DNA of 64,000 bases from assembly GCF_002899675.1 (NCBI RefSeq), contig NZ_PKUU01000013.1, positions 62,001-126,000 on the forward strand, in the 5' to 3' direction. The notes beneath the pieces were generated by a model. That model saw only the letters and a program-made list of their open reading frames with translations. It did not search any database and had not been told where the DNA came from. Each line of letters opens with the position of its first letter. The first letter of the stretch is position 1. The DNA comes from Clostridium sp. chh4-2. Its GTDB lineage: Bacteria > Bacillota > Clostridia > Lachnospirales > Lachnospiraceae. This document shows, piece by piece, positions 44,373-52,306 of the stretch. The position numbers and the translations under genes were made by a program.

Positions 44373-44419
44373 AGGTGCGAATGTCAAGTGAACATAAAAA
44401 TCCCGGGAGATTCGCACCT
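44373..44419 (+). promoter_or_regulatory. Conserved leader element of CRISPR array 2
   Basis: AGGTGCGAAT (44373-44382) and ATTCGCACCT (44410-44419) form the same inverted repeat as before array 1, with AAGTGAACAT and CCCGGGAG between. The first repeat starts 125 bases later. The rest of the leader (44420-44544) is AT rich. Confidence 0.72.
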
Positions 44420-44544
44420 GATTTTTCAAAGAAAGAATAAAGGGATACCTTTGTATAGTCTGAAATAAAGAATTAATATTAAGAAGAAAAAGTTAATTTT
44501 GTGTGTTTTTAGGAATTGTGATGATTATTTTGCAAGAATTTGCT

Positions 44545-45517
44545 GTCGCCTTCTGCGAAGAAGGTGTGGATTGAAATCAGGGAATCCGGCAGCTTATTGC
44601 GCTTGCATCCGGCGTCGCCTTCTGCGAAGAAGGTGTGGATTGAAATCCGCGATATGACGGCAGTTCCGTTGCAGTCCAGTCGCCTTCTGCGAAGAAGGTG
44701 TGGATTGAAATTAAGGCTTTCAACCTAACCACCTCCTTTCATGTCCGTCGCCTTCTGCGAAGAAGGTGTGGATTGAAATAATGCCTATGCAACCACTACT
44801 GCACATGGGAGTGCGGTCGCCTTCTGCGAAGAAGGTGTGGATTGAAATTTTATTGTCTGGTATTCTCTTGGCCTTTTCCGGGTCGCCTTCTGCGAAGAAG
44901 GTGTGGATTGAAATGTTTTTGTATGGTGTGTTGGGATTCTGCATATTGTCGCCTTCTGCGAAGAAGGTGTGGATTGAAATACTCACCCGCTTAAAAGTGC
45001 TCAACGGTTCCTCGTCGCCTTCTGCGAAGAAGGTGTGGATTGAAATATCAATATCAGAACAAAACCAACATGTGCGGCGAAAGTCGCCTTCTGCGAAGGA
45101 GGTGTGGATTGAAATGAGAACGGGCAACGTAAGCCAAGCCTTGATGTAGGTCGCCTTCTGCGAAGAAGGTGCGGATTGAAATAATCTTGTTATTAATCCT
45201 GGACTAATTCCATAGGTCGCCTTCTGCGAGGAAGGTGTGGATTGAAATGGATACGGATTCCATCGAGCAGACCTTCCGTATTACGTCGCCTTCTGCGAAG
45301 AAGGTGTGGATTGAAATGTACCATTCTGAAACTTAACAATATCCGTTAATGTCGCCTTCTGCGAGGAAGGTGTGGATTGAAATTCGTTGTCCTCTACAAT
45401 CTGTCGTGCCTGTTCTAAGTCGCCTTCTGTGAGGAAGGTGTGGATTGAAATATGGAACAGGGTACTGGGAAAAGCATTACGGCAGTCGCCTTCTGCGAAG
45501 AGGGTGTGGATTAAAAT
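44545..45517 (+). CRISPR. CRISPR array 2, type I-C repeats, 15 repeats and 14 spacers
   Basis: 33-bp repeats start at 44545, 44614, 44679, 44747, 44816, 44882, 44948, 45014, 45083, 45150, 45216, 45285, 45351, 45419 and 45485; spacers are 32-36 bp. The repeat begins GTCGCCTTCTGCGAAGAAGG and ends TGTGGATTGAAAT, with an 8-bp stem and loop GCGA. Variants increase toward the right (GAAGGAGG, GCGGATT, GCGAGGAAGG, TGTGAGG, and the last repeat AAGAGGG...ATTAAAAT), which puts the leader on the left next to cas2. The stem differs from array 1 (CCTTCT/AGAAGG against AGCTTCT/AGGAGCT). Confidence 0.98.
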
Positions 45518-46135
45518 ACTTCAAGAGAACCATTTATCTATTTTCACCATCCATCTTCTGACATAAGCCTTCATTTCGACATACCGAAGGTTATTTTACC
45601 CGCCCCTTATATAGCTGATGTGGTAAAGATATAATTCTTCCTATACAGTTTTATCGGAACACTTATACTAACCACAATCACCCCGCTGATGACCCTATAC
45701 AATTATTTGTCATCCTGGCTAAAGTATTCTAACACTTTAACCTGTCAGCTTTTTTGGAATTTTGTCAAAGCAGACCAGAGAAAACTATTTTGAATACCAT
45801 CTAAAAGTAAGGACACCGCCTGTTATGAGAGTATCTGTCAAATGCTCCGGAGGTATGAGAAGCGGTACAATAACCAATAATATAACCAATTAGGACAGCC
45901 CGTCTTCCTGTAATACCAGCTGTCATTCAATAATCATCTGAGGACCTCCATAAAAGTATCAATGCAAAAACATGCCTGCAAACAAGCCTGATACAGTTTT
46001 TCACCGATGTTCCCTCATTTTTAACGGCAATCATTAATTAATTTAAACAATCATCCATCCAAATGACTGACATAATCCAGCTATCAAACATAAGTTAAAT
46101 TGCAGCCCATTATTGTCTGCATCGCTATACCAAAA
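45518..46135. other. Non-coding region after CRISPR array 2
   Basis: About 600 bases without a credible gene on either strand. A stretch near 45550-45582 keeps CATCTTCTG and ends TTTCGACAT, a weak match to a further decayed repeat (about 15 of 33). The remainder is AT rich with many stops; it may be the eroded right margin of the CRISPR-Cas locus. Confidence 0.5.
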
Positions 46136-46197
46136 AATTGCGCAAATTTTATTTACTCTGCGCAATTAAAAAAAGTTAAAGCTGCCATATAGGCAGC
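46136..46197. promoter_or_regulatory. Two hairpins in the leader of the receiver-domain gene
   Basis: AATTGCGCA (46136-46144) / TGCGCAATT (46159-46167) is a perfect 9-bp inverted repeat flanked by A runs, so on the minus strand it is a stem followed by TTTTTT. GCTGCC-ATATA-GGCAGC (46181-46197) abuts the GGGAGG ribosome site at 46202. The second could occlude the ribosome site of the next gene. Confidence 0.45.
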
Positions 46198-46210
46198 CAG
46201 GGAGGAAATT

Positions 46211-46597
46211 ATGAGCATTAAAACGATTGTAGTGGATAATTCTATCGACTTAAAAGAAAAACTGACAAAAATTCTAAACGAAATAGACGGAGTAGAAGTC
46301 TGCGCCAGCTTCGATGAAGCCATCGAAGCCATGTGCTATGTAAAAGAAAATCCGGTTGATATGGTTTTTTCCGACGTGGTCATGCCGGACATCAGCGGAA
46401 TCAGCCTGGCGAAGTCTATCTATGAGCTTCCGGACCCGCCGGAAGTGGTTTTACTGTCCGGCATTCCCGGATTTTCCTTAGAGGCCTGGCAGATTCGTGC
46501 CTATGGTTTTATCATCAAACCATATACGAAAGCTCAGATCATTCAGATGATTCACAAATATCAGGCTGATAGAAATCAAGTTGAGCAAGTCGGATGA
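46211..46597 (+). CDS. Stand-alone response-regulator receiver domain protein
   Basis: 128 residues, a single CheY-like receiver. VFSDVVMPDISGISLAKSIY gives the phospho-acceptor Asp, VVLLSGIPG the Ser/Thr position and FIIKPYTKAQI the conserved Lys. The N-terminal acidic pair is reduced to one Asp (TIVVDNSIDLK), so phosphorylation may be weak or altered. No output domain follows. GGGAGG precedes the start. Its last 59 bases overlap the 3' end of the convergent LysR gene. No cognate kinase is adjacent. Confidence 0.87.
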   Translation: MSIKTIVVDNSIDLKEKLTKILNEIDGVEVCASFDEAIEAMCYVKENPVDMVFSDVVMPDISGISLAKSIYELPDPPEVVLLSGIPGFSLEAWQIRAYGFIIKPYTKAQIIQMIHKYQADRNQVEQVG

Positions 46598-47450
46598 ATT
46601 CCGTCATTTCCCGGGTCACCCACTTGTCGCGGTGGTAGATGATCTGCCGCCACATGGAAATATGAAAATCCGAAACGTCGAGAATTGCCAGCCGGTGATT
46701 AGCGACGCTTTCTTTTATGGTAAAATGAGGCAGAAATGAAAGGCCCATATTCTGTTTTACCAGATTGATGATAAATTCTGTATTGCTGATTTCCAGAAAC
46801 GGCGTGACCTGGCAGCCTTTGGATGCCAGCAGAACATCCAGTTCCTTCCTGTAGTTGGCATCTTTTTCAGTGAGAACAAATCGTTCCTGAAGAATATCTT
46901 TGAGTTCCAGCCCCTTTTTACCTGCAAATGGTGACTGAACCGAAGCGGTGAAAACCACTTCATCCTCTTTCTCCAGGACTTTAATCCAGTTTGTGTGATA
47001 GAGGGGGCGGTCCAGAAGATAGATGATATCCACTTTGTTGTGCTCCATCATATCGATCAGCTCTTCCGGTGATCCGGTGAGGATCTGTACCGTAACATTG
47101 GGATGGTGTTCGTAAAAATAGTGGAGAATGGGAGGAAATTTGGAAAAACATAAGGATTCAATGGTTCCGATTCTCAGCACACCGCTTAACGGCCCCTGGC
47201 CGCGGAGGGCTTTTTTCGCCTCGAACATCTCTTTTAAAATATTATTGGAGTATACGTAAAATTGTTCACCCTGATGAGTCAGGGTGATTTTTTTTCCCAC
47301 ACGGTCAAACAGGCGGGTTTCCAGCTCATTTTCCAAAAGTTTGATCTGAACAGTGACCGCGGACTGGGAATAGCCCAATTCTTCCGCCGCCTTAGAAAAA
47401 CTCTGCAGCTGAGCCACTTTAATGAATGTATAGATTTGGCGCGTTTCCAT
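46539..47450 (-). CDS. LysR-family regulator of the serine operon
   Basis: 303 residues. METRQIYTFIKVAQLQSFSK with AAEELGYSQSAVTVQIKLLE is the DNA-binding domain; LRIGTIESLCFSKFPPILHY begins the effector domain. It is divergent from the transporter and serine dehydratase genes, with 276 bases between that contain two palindromes, so it probably controls serine uptake and deamination. Its C-terminus overlaps the end of the receiver gene on the other strand. Confidence 0.92.
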   Translation of the reverse strand: METRQIYTFIKVAQLQSFSKAAEELGYSQSAVTVQIKLLENELETRLFDRVGKKITLTHQGEQFYVYSNNILKEMFEAKKALRGQGPLSGVLRIGTIESLCFSKFPPILHYFYEHHPNVTVQILTGSPEELIDMMEHNKVDIIYLLDRPLYHTNWIKVLEKEDEVVFTASVQSPFAGKKGLELKDILQERFVLTEKDANYRKELDVLLASKGCQVTPFLEISNTEFIINLVKQNMGLSFLPHFTIKESVANHRLAILDVSDFHISMWRQIIYHRDKWVTREMTEFIRLAQLDFYQPDICESSE

Positions 47451-47608
47451 CTTTCATTCTCCTTTATCTTTCGTTTTTCCTGAATCTTCCATTTTGTGCA
47501 ATTGTCCGGTATTCTTGTATGAAATTGTCAGACTATTAAAAATATTAAACATATTAATAAAAACCATGAATTTGATTAATGCATATTCCCATGTTATATT
47601 AAAATTAC

Positions 47609-47634
47609 ATTGACGTCAATCGTGCATGATGCAC
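47609..47634. promoter_or_regulatory. Paired palindromes in the LysR/transporter intergenic region
   Basis: ATTGACGTCAAT (47609-47620), a perfect 12-bp palindrome, and GTGCATGATGCAC (47622-47634), an odd-centred 13-bp palindrome, are one base apart and about 95 bases before the transporter gene. They are candidate operator sites. Confidence 0.55.
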
Positions 47635-47726
47635 AAATATTCAGATATTATGTTACTGTGCGGCAGGTACTGTACAGCAGCCAAAATGAAAAAAGAAAAC
47701 AGGATAACTTTATGTAGGAGGAAGTC

Positions 47727-48968
47727 ATGGGGAATAAGAAAAAACTGGGGTTAGTTCCAAAATTGATTATAGGTATTATTTTAGGTATTTTGATCGGCAG
47801 CTTTATGCCGGATGCGGTGATCCGTGTATTTGTCACGTTTTCAACGCTGTTCAGTTCCTTCCTGAAGTTTGTGATTCCGTTAATGATTCTGGCATTTGTA
47901 ACGATGGGGATTGCGGATCTGACACAGGGAGCGGGAAAGCTTTTAGGAATTACGGCGCTGCTTTCTTACGCCTCTACGCTGATTGCGGGCACAACCGCAT
48001 TTTTAGTGGGAATCAATCTGTTTCCTCATTTTATCAGCTCAGAGGTGATTCAGTCCATCGGGAATCCGGAGGACGGAATGCTTTCCACTTATTTTCAGCT
48101 TCAGATCACGCCGGTGATGGATGTGATGGCTGCGGTTGCGCTGGCATTTATTCTGGGGCTCTGCATCAGTTCCATGAGAGGAAAAGAGATTGGAAACGCC
48201 TGCTATGATGTGCTGAATGAATTTTCAAAAATTATCAATAAGGTGCTGAATACGGCCATCATTCCATTGCTTCCCTTCTATATTATGGGGACATTTGCCA
48301 ATATGACGGTGAGCGGACAGACATTTGTGATTTTATCTGTTTTATGGAAAGTTTTCCTGGTAGTTATAATCCTTCACCTGCTGTATCTTGTTGTGATATT
48401 CTGTATTTCAGGCACTATTGGAAAGAGAAATCCTGTTTCCGTGCTGAAAAACCAGATTCCGGCATATCTGGCGGCTATTGGAACCCAGTCATCTGCGGCC
48501 TGTATTCCGGTTAATATTCAGTGTTCTGAGAATAATGGAGTATGTAAGGAAATCCGCAATTTTGTAATTCCGCTGTGCGCCAATATCCATATGGCGGGAA
48601 GCATGATAACCATTACCTGCTGTGTGACCAGCGTGCTTTTGATGAGCAATATGGAAATCAATCTGGGAATTATTGTACCGTTTATCATGACTCTTGGAAT
48701 CGCGATGATCGCTTCTCCGGGAGCTCCGGGCGGTTCCATCATGTCGGCGCTTCCATTTCTGCCGCTGGTGGGAATCGGAACGGAGAGCGCTCTTGCAAGC
48801 CTTTTAATCGCGCTCTATATCACTCAGGACAGCTTCGGCACAGCCTGTAACGTATCCGGAGACGGTGGAATTGCCCTTATTGTGGATTCCATTTATAAAA
48901 GATTCATTTTAAAAGAAGAAACAGCTGCGACGGTGAGCCATGTGCCTGTGGCTGCTGTGGAAAAATAA
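47727..48968 (+). CDS. Dicarboxylate/amino acid:cation symporter (SLC1 type), probable serine transporter
   Basis: 413 residues, DAACS family with eight membrane segments and two re-entrant loops. LGLVPKLIIGIILGILIGSF and FLKFVIPLMILAFVTMGIAD are the N-terminal signature; the Ser-rich loop AAIGTQSSAACIPV and the SPGAPGGSIMSALPFLPL segment are the substrate-site regions. AGGAGGAAG precedes the start. The adjacent L-serine dehydratase genes point to sodium-coupled serine or threonine uptake, like SstT; the substrate is inferred. Confidence 0.9.
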   Translation: MGNKKKLGLVPKLIIGIILGILIGSFMPDAVIRVFVTFSTLFSSFLKFVIPLMILAFVTMGIADLTQGAGKLLGITALLSYASTLIAGTTAFLVGINLFPHFISSEVIQSIGNPEDGMLSTYFQLQITPVMDVMAAVALAFILGLCISSMRGKEIGNACYDVLNEFSKIINKVLNTAIIPLLPFYIMGTFANMTVSGQTFVILSVLWKVFLVVIILHLLYLVVIFCISGTIGKRNPVSVLKNQIPAYLAAIGTQSSAACIPVNIQCSENNGVCKEIRNFVIPLCANIHMAGSMITITCCVTSVLLMSNMEINLGIIVPFIMTLGIAMIASPGAPGGSIMSALPFLPLVGIGTESALASLLIALYITQDSFGTACNVSGDGGIALIVDSIYKRFILKEETAATVSHVPVAAVEK

Positions 48969-48989
48969 ACAGAAACGAGGCATGAAGAT

Positions 48990-49658
48990 ATGGCATTTAT
49001 AAGCGCATTTGATGTGTTGGGACCCAACATGATAGGACCGTCCAGTTCTCATACCGCAGGAGCGGTGGCGATTTCCCTGCTCGCCCAGAAGATGATCAGC
49101 GGTCCGGTTCTGAAAGCTGATTTTATTCTCTATGGTTCATTTGCAAAAACGTATAAAGGACATGGAACCGACCGCGCCCTGTTGGGAGGAATCATGGGGT
49201 TTGAAACCGATGATATCCGCATTAGAAATTCCTTTGCGATTGCGAAAGAACGGGGACTTGCCTATACCTTTACCACAAACGAACGGGAGAAAGAGGTACA
49301 TCCCAATACCGTGGACATCCGTTTGGAAAATGAAAAGCACGATGTGCTGACCGTGCGGGGCGAATCCCTGGGCGGCGGTAAGGTGAGGATCACGAGAATC
49401 AACCAGGTTGAAGTGGACTTTACAGGAGAGTACAGCGCGGTTATCGTGATTCATCAGGATAAACCGGGAGTGGTAGCCCATATCACCAAATGTTTAAGCG
49501 ACTGCAATGTCAATATTGCCTTTATGAAATTATTCAGGGAGGATAAAGGAGCCACCGCTTACAGCATCGTGGAATCCGACGAACGCCTTCCGAATGAAGT
49601 GATTTCCCATATCAAGGAAAATCCCAATGTTCATGATACCATGCTGGTACAGATATAG
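48990..49658 (+). CDS. sdaAB: L-serine dehydratase, iron-sulfur-dependent, beta subunit
   Basis: 222 residues. FISAFDVLGPNMIGPSSSHT is the SDH beta signature, which includes the conserved SSSHTAGA. From about residue 148 an ACT domain follows (AVIVIHQDKPGVVAHITKCL). With the alpha subunit it converts L-serine to pyruvate and ammonia. It lies 21 bases after the transporter gene. Confidence 0.95.
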   Translation: MAFISAFDVLGPNMIGPSSSHTAGAVAISLLAQKMISGPVLKADFILYGSFAKTYKGHGTDRALLGGIMGFETDDIRIRNSFAIAKERGLAYTFTTNEREKEVHPNTVDIRLENEKHDVLTVRGESLGGGKVRITRINQVEVDFTGEYSAVIVIHQDKPGVVAHITKCLSDCNVNIAFMKLFREDKGATAYSIVESDERLPNEVISHIKENPNVHDTMLVQI

Positions 49659-49670
49659 GAGGCTAAGATT

Positions 49671-50546
49671 ATGGATTTTAAGACAGGAAGAGAACTTCTG
49701 GAATTATGCAAAGAACATGAGATGTCCATATCGGAAGTCATGATGCAGAGGGAAACCGATCTGACGGAAGTGAGCAGAGACGATATCTATGCGCGCATGG
49801 AAAAAGCCCTTTCGATCATGAGGGAATCCTCCCACAAACCGTTAACAGAGCCGGTAAAATCCATCGGCGGCCTGATCGGGGGAGAGGCGGAGAAATTGGA
49901 GAAACGCCGCCTTTCGGGAGCTTCCATCTGTGGAAACGTGCTGGCAAAGGCGATCACCTACGCCATGGCCGTGTTGGAAGTGAATACTTCCATGGGCCTT
50001 ATCGTAGCGGCCCCCACGGCCGGTTCCTCAGGAATTGTGCCCGGGCTTCTTTTATCCCTTCAGGAAGAATACAATCTTACGGATGAAGAGGTGATCCACG
50101 CTCTGTTTACCGCGTCCGCAGTGGGCTATCTGGCCATGCGCAACGCTACGGTTGCAGGAGCGGTAGGCGGCTGCCAGGCCGAGGTGGGAGTGGCTTCCGC
50201 TATGGCTGCGGCTTCCGCCGTAGAGCTGATGGGCGGCACGCCCAAACAGTGCCTGAATGCAGCTTCCACAGCGATCATGAATCTTTTGGGCCTGGTCTGT
50301 GATCCCATCGGAGGATTGGTGGAATGCCCGTGTCAGAGCCGGAATGCGGTGGGAACCGCCAATGCCCTGACCTGTGCAGAAATCGCGCTCAGCGGGATCG
50401 GCCAGCTGATTCCCTTAGACGAGATGCTGGATACCATGTTAAATGTGGGACGGGGTTTGCCCTACGAACTGAGAGAGACGGCTTTAGGCGGATGTGCCGC
50501 CACTGCAACCGGATGCACGCTGGGGTGCTGTTCTTTGAATGCTTAA
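49671..50546 (+). CDS. sdaAA: L-serine dehydratase, iron-sulfur-dependent, alpha subunit
   Basis: 291 residues. The catalytic subunit binds an oxygen-labile 4Fe-4S cluster through Cys residues seen in LVCDPIGGLVECPCQSRNAV and near the C-terminus in GGCAATATGCTLGCC. LIVAAPTAGSSGIVPGLLLS is the substrate-binding glycine/serine loop. AGGAGGC precedes it 12 bases after sdaAB. Split alpha/beta enzymes are common in Clostridia and peptostreptococci. A terminator follows. Confidence 0.96.
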   Translation: MDFKTGRELLELCKEHEMSISEVMMQRETDLTEVSRDDIYARMEKALSIMRESSHKPLTEPVKSIGGLIGGEAEKLEKRRLSGASICGNVLAKAITYAMAVLEVNTSMGLIVAAPTAGSSGIVPGLLLSLQEEYNLTDEEVIHALFTASAVGYLAMRNATVAGAVGGCQAEVGVASAMAAASAVELMGGTPKQCLNAASTAIMNLLGLVCDPIGGLVECPCQSRNAVGTANALTCAEIALSGIGQLIPLDEMLDTMLNVGRGLPYELRETALGGCAATATGCTLGCCSLNA

Positions 50547-50561
50547 AATAAATAAGGAAGC

Positions 50562-50602
50562 GGTGGCGTGGTCTGCATGATGCGGATCTTCGCCACCCTT
50601 TT
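50562..50602 (+). terminator. Terminator of the serine operon
   Basis: GGTGGCG (50562-50568) and CGCCACC (50591-50597) close a stem, extended inside by GGTCTGCATGATGCGGATC pairing, with a CTTTTC tail. Confidence 0.75.
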
Positions 50603-50692
50603 CAGTTCCATAAAGGCCTGGTTGATAAACCGGATTGCACATATTATAATGAAGACAGAACGGTTCGATTTACATAGGAAGAGGGGAAACAG

Positions 50693-52306
50693 ATGATAAA
50701 TGAAACAGGCAGTATGCCGCTCATCAAAGTGATGCTGGTGGACGATGACCAGCTGCTGTTGGAAGACATACAGAAACTGGTGGACTGGGCACAGCTGGGA
50801 TTTGAGATCACCGGAGTGTTTGGAAACGGCCAAGCGGCTTACAGCCATCTGGCTGCCTGCCGTCCTGATTTTATCATTACGGATATCCGCATGCCGTGTA
50901 TGGACGGTCTGGCTTTTGTTGCCAGGGTGAAAGAATCCATGCCCCAGGTTCAGATGCTGCTTTTGACGGCCTATTCTGATTTCGACTATGCCAAAGAGGC
51001 GATCCGGCTGGGAGTGTCCGACTATGTTTTAAAATATGACTTGAATGAAGAGACTTTGACGGCGGAGCTTTTAAAGGTCAGAAGCCGTTTTTTCAGCAAC
51101 CGGAGCATTTCCGTGATGAGCAGCCAGCAGAAGCTGGAGCAGTTTTTAAGCGCTCCTCAGGATGAGAATGCGAAAAGGATGCTTGAGCAAATGCTGGAGG
51201 ATTATGGTTCCTGTATTTTGGGGCTCATGGTGGTGGCGCCTCAGGAAGGGCTGGCGGTTCCGGGAATGCAGGACCAGCTGTCGGGAATTAACAGGGAATG
51301 TTACAGGATCAGGGACTGCCTTGCCAAATTTTCCATGGGAAGACAGGAAGATTTTAAGGAAGACTGCAGCTGTCTGACCATCATTCATAAAGGCAGACAG
51401 GTGGTGGTGCTGGTTTTGATGGATGACAGGTGTGCAAGTGAGAGCAGATACAGACAGACCATGTACGGCTTAGCCTGCCGGTTTGAGGAACGGCTGGGAG
51501 CGGACGGACAGGGAAAGCCGACGATTCTATATATGCCTTACGGGGTCAGGCATCCGGATCAGCTGATTTATGCTTATCAGTGTCTGGACGGCCTGATGCC
51601 CTATACCATATTCCAGGGGCACGGCAGAATTGCGGAGTATGAGCGGATTAAAGAGAAGATCGATGAAAATGAATTAAAACTGGACGAATTGGAAGAAATC
51701 CGACAGGGAATGACAGGCATGACGGTGGATGCCATACTGGAAGAACTGGAAGGATTGATGGAGCGGTTCTGCCGCTGCCGTTACAGCCTGGCCGGTTTCC
51801 GGCAGATTACTTCTTTAATGGATGCGGCTGTCCTTCAGTACCGCAAAAATAACTTCTGCTCCGCTGAACAGATCCAGCAGTTCCGGGAGGATTTGGCGGG
51901 GTGTTTGAGCGCAGAAGAAGTGTGGGAGACATTTACCGGATTTTCCCATCATATTGTGGAGTTCGGCTGTCATGTATACAGTTCCCGGGTTAGAAAGGCC
52001 ATCCGTTTTATCCATGATCATTTCGGGGAGGATATCTCCGTGCAGGATGCGGCGGACCGGCTGGGCTTTAACGGGGAATATTTGAACAAGCTGTTTAAAC
52101 GGGAGGTGGGCCAGGGATTTTCCAGATATTTAACGGCTTACCGGATGGAACAGGCCAGGAACCTGTTGGAAAGCGGGGAATACCGGGTCGGGGAGGTGGC
52201 CGAGATGGTGGGCTATAAAAGCAGCCAGTATTTCAGCATGACGTTCCGTCAGATCATGGGCGTGCCTCCGTCCGCATTTGGACGGCAGGGGGACGGAGGA
52301 AAATGA
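50693..52306 (+). CDS. YesN-type response regulator with AraC DNA-binding domain
   Basis: 537 residues. Residues about 10-130 are a receiver: VMLVDDDQLLLEDIQKLVDW with acidic pair, FIITDIRMPCMDG with phospho-acceptor Asp, and YVLKYDLN with Lys. A long middle region has no clear family. The C-terminal 100 residues carry two AraC helix-turn-helix motifs (VQDAADRLGFNGEYLNKLFK, VGEVAEMVGYKSSQYFSMTF). It overlaps the sensor kinase gene by four bases. The pair would control sugar or peptide transport genes, as YesN/YesM systems do; the target here is probably the binding-protein gene downstream or a locus elsewhere. Confidence 0.93.
   Translation: MINETGSMPLIKVMLVDDDQLLLEDIQKLVDWAQLGFEITGVFGNGQAAYSHLAACRPDFIITDIRMPCMDGLAFVARVKESMPQVQMLLLTAYSDFDYAKEAIRLGVSDYVLKYDLNEETLTAELLKVRSRFFSNRSISVMSSQQKLEQFLSAPQDENAKRMLEQMLEDYGSCILGLMVVAPQEGLAVPGMQDQLSGINRECYRIRDCLAKFSMGRQEDFKEDCSCLTIIHKGRQVVVLVLMDDRCASESRYRQTMYGLACRFEERLGADGQGKPTILYMPYGVRHPDQLIYAYQCLDGLMPYTIFQGHGRIAEYERIKEKIDENELKLDELEEIRQGMTGMTVDAILEELEGLMERFCRCRYSLAGFRQITSLMDAAVLQYRKNNFCSAEQIQQFREDLAGCLSAEEVWETFTGFSHHIVEFGCHVYSSRVRKAIRFIHDHFGEDISVQDAADRLGFNGEYLNKLFKREVGQGFSRYLTAYRMEQARNLLESGEYRVGEVAEMVGYKSSQYFSMTFRQIMGVPPSAFGRQGDGGK

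Noticed and set aside
44540..45149. Open frames encoding repeated peptides (SPSAKKVWIEI and its reverse-strand partner)
   Set aside because: They are translations of the CRISPR repeats and spacers of array 2, with period equal to repeat plus spacer.
37823..45484. Self-targeting spacers
   Set aside because: I compared several spacers by eye with the window and saw no match, but this was not exhaustive and proves nothing about the rest of the genome.
45550..45582. A sixteenth repeat of array 2
   Set aside because: Only about 15 of 33 positions match and the gap of 32 bases is slightly short; too weak to count.
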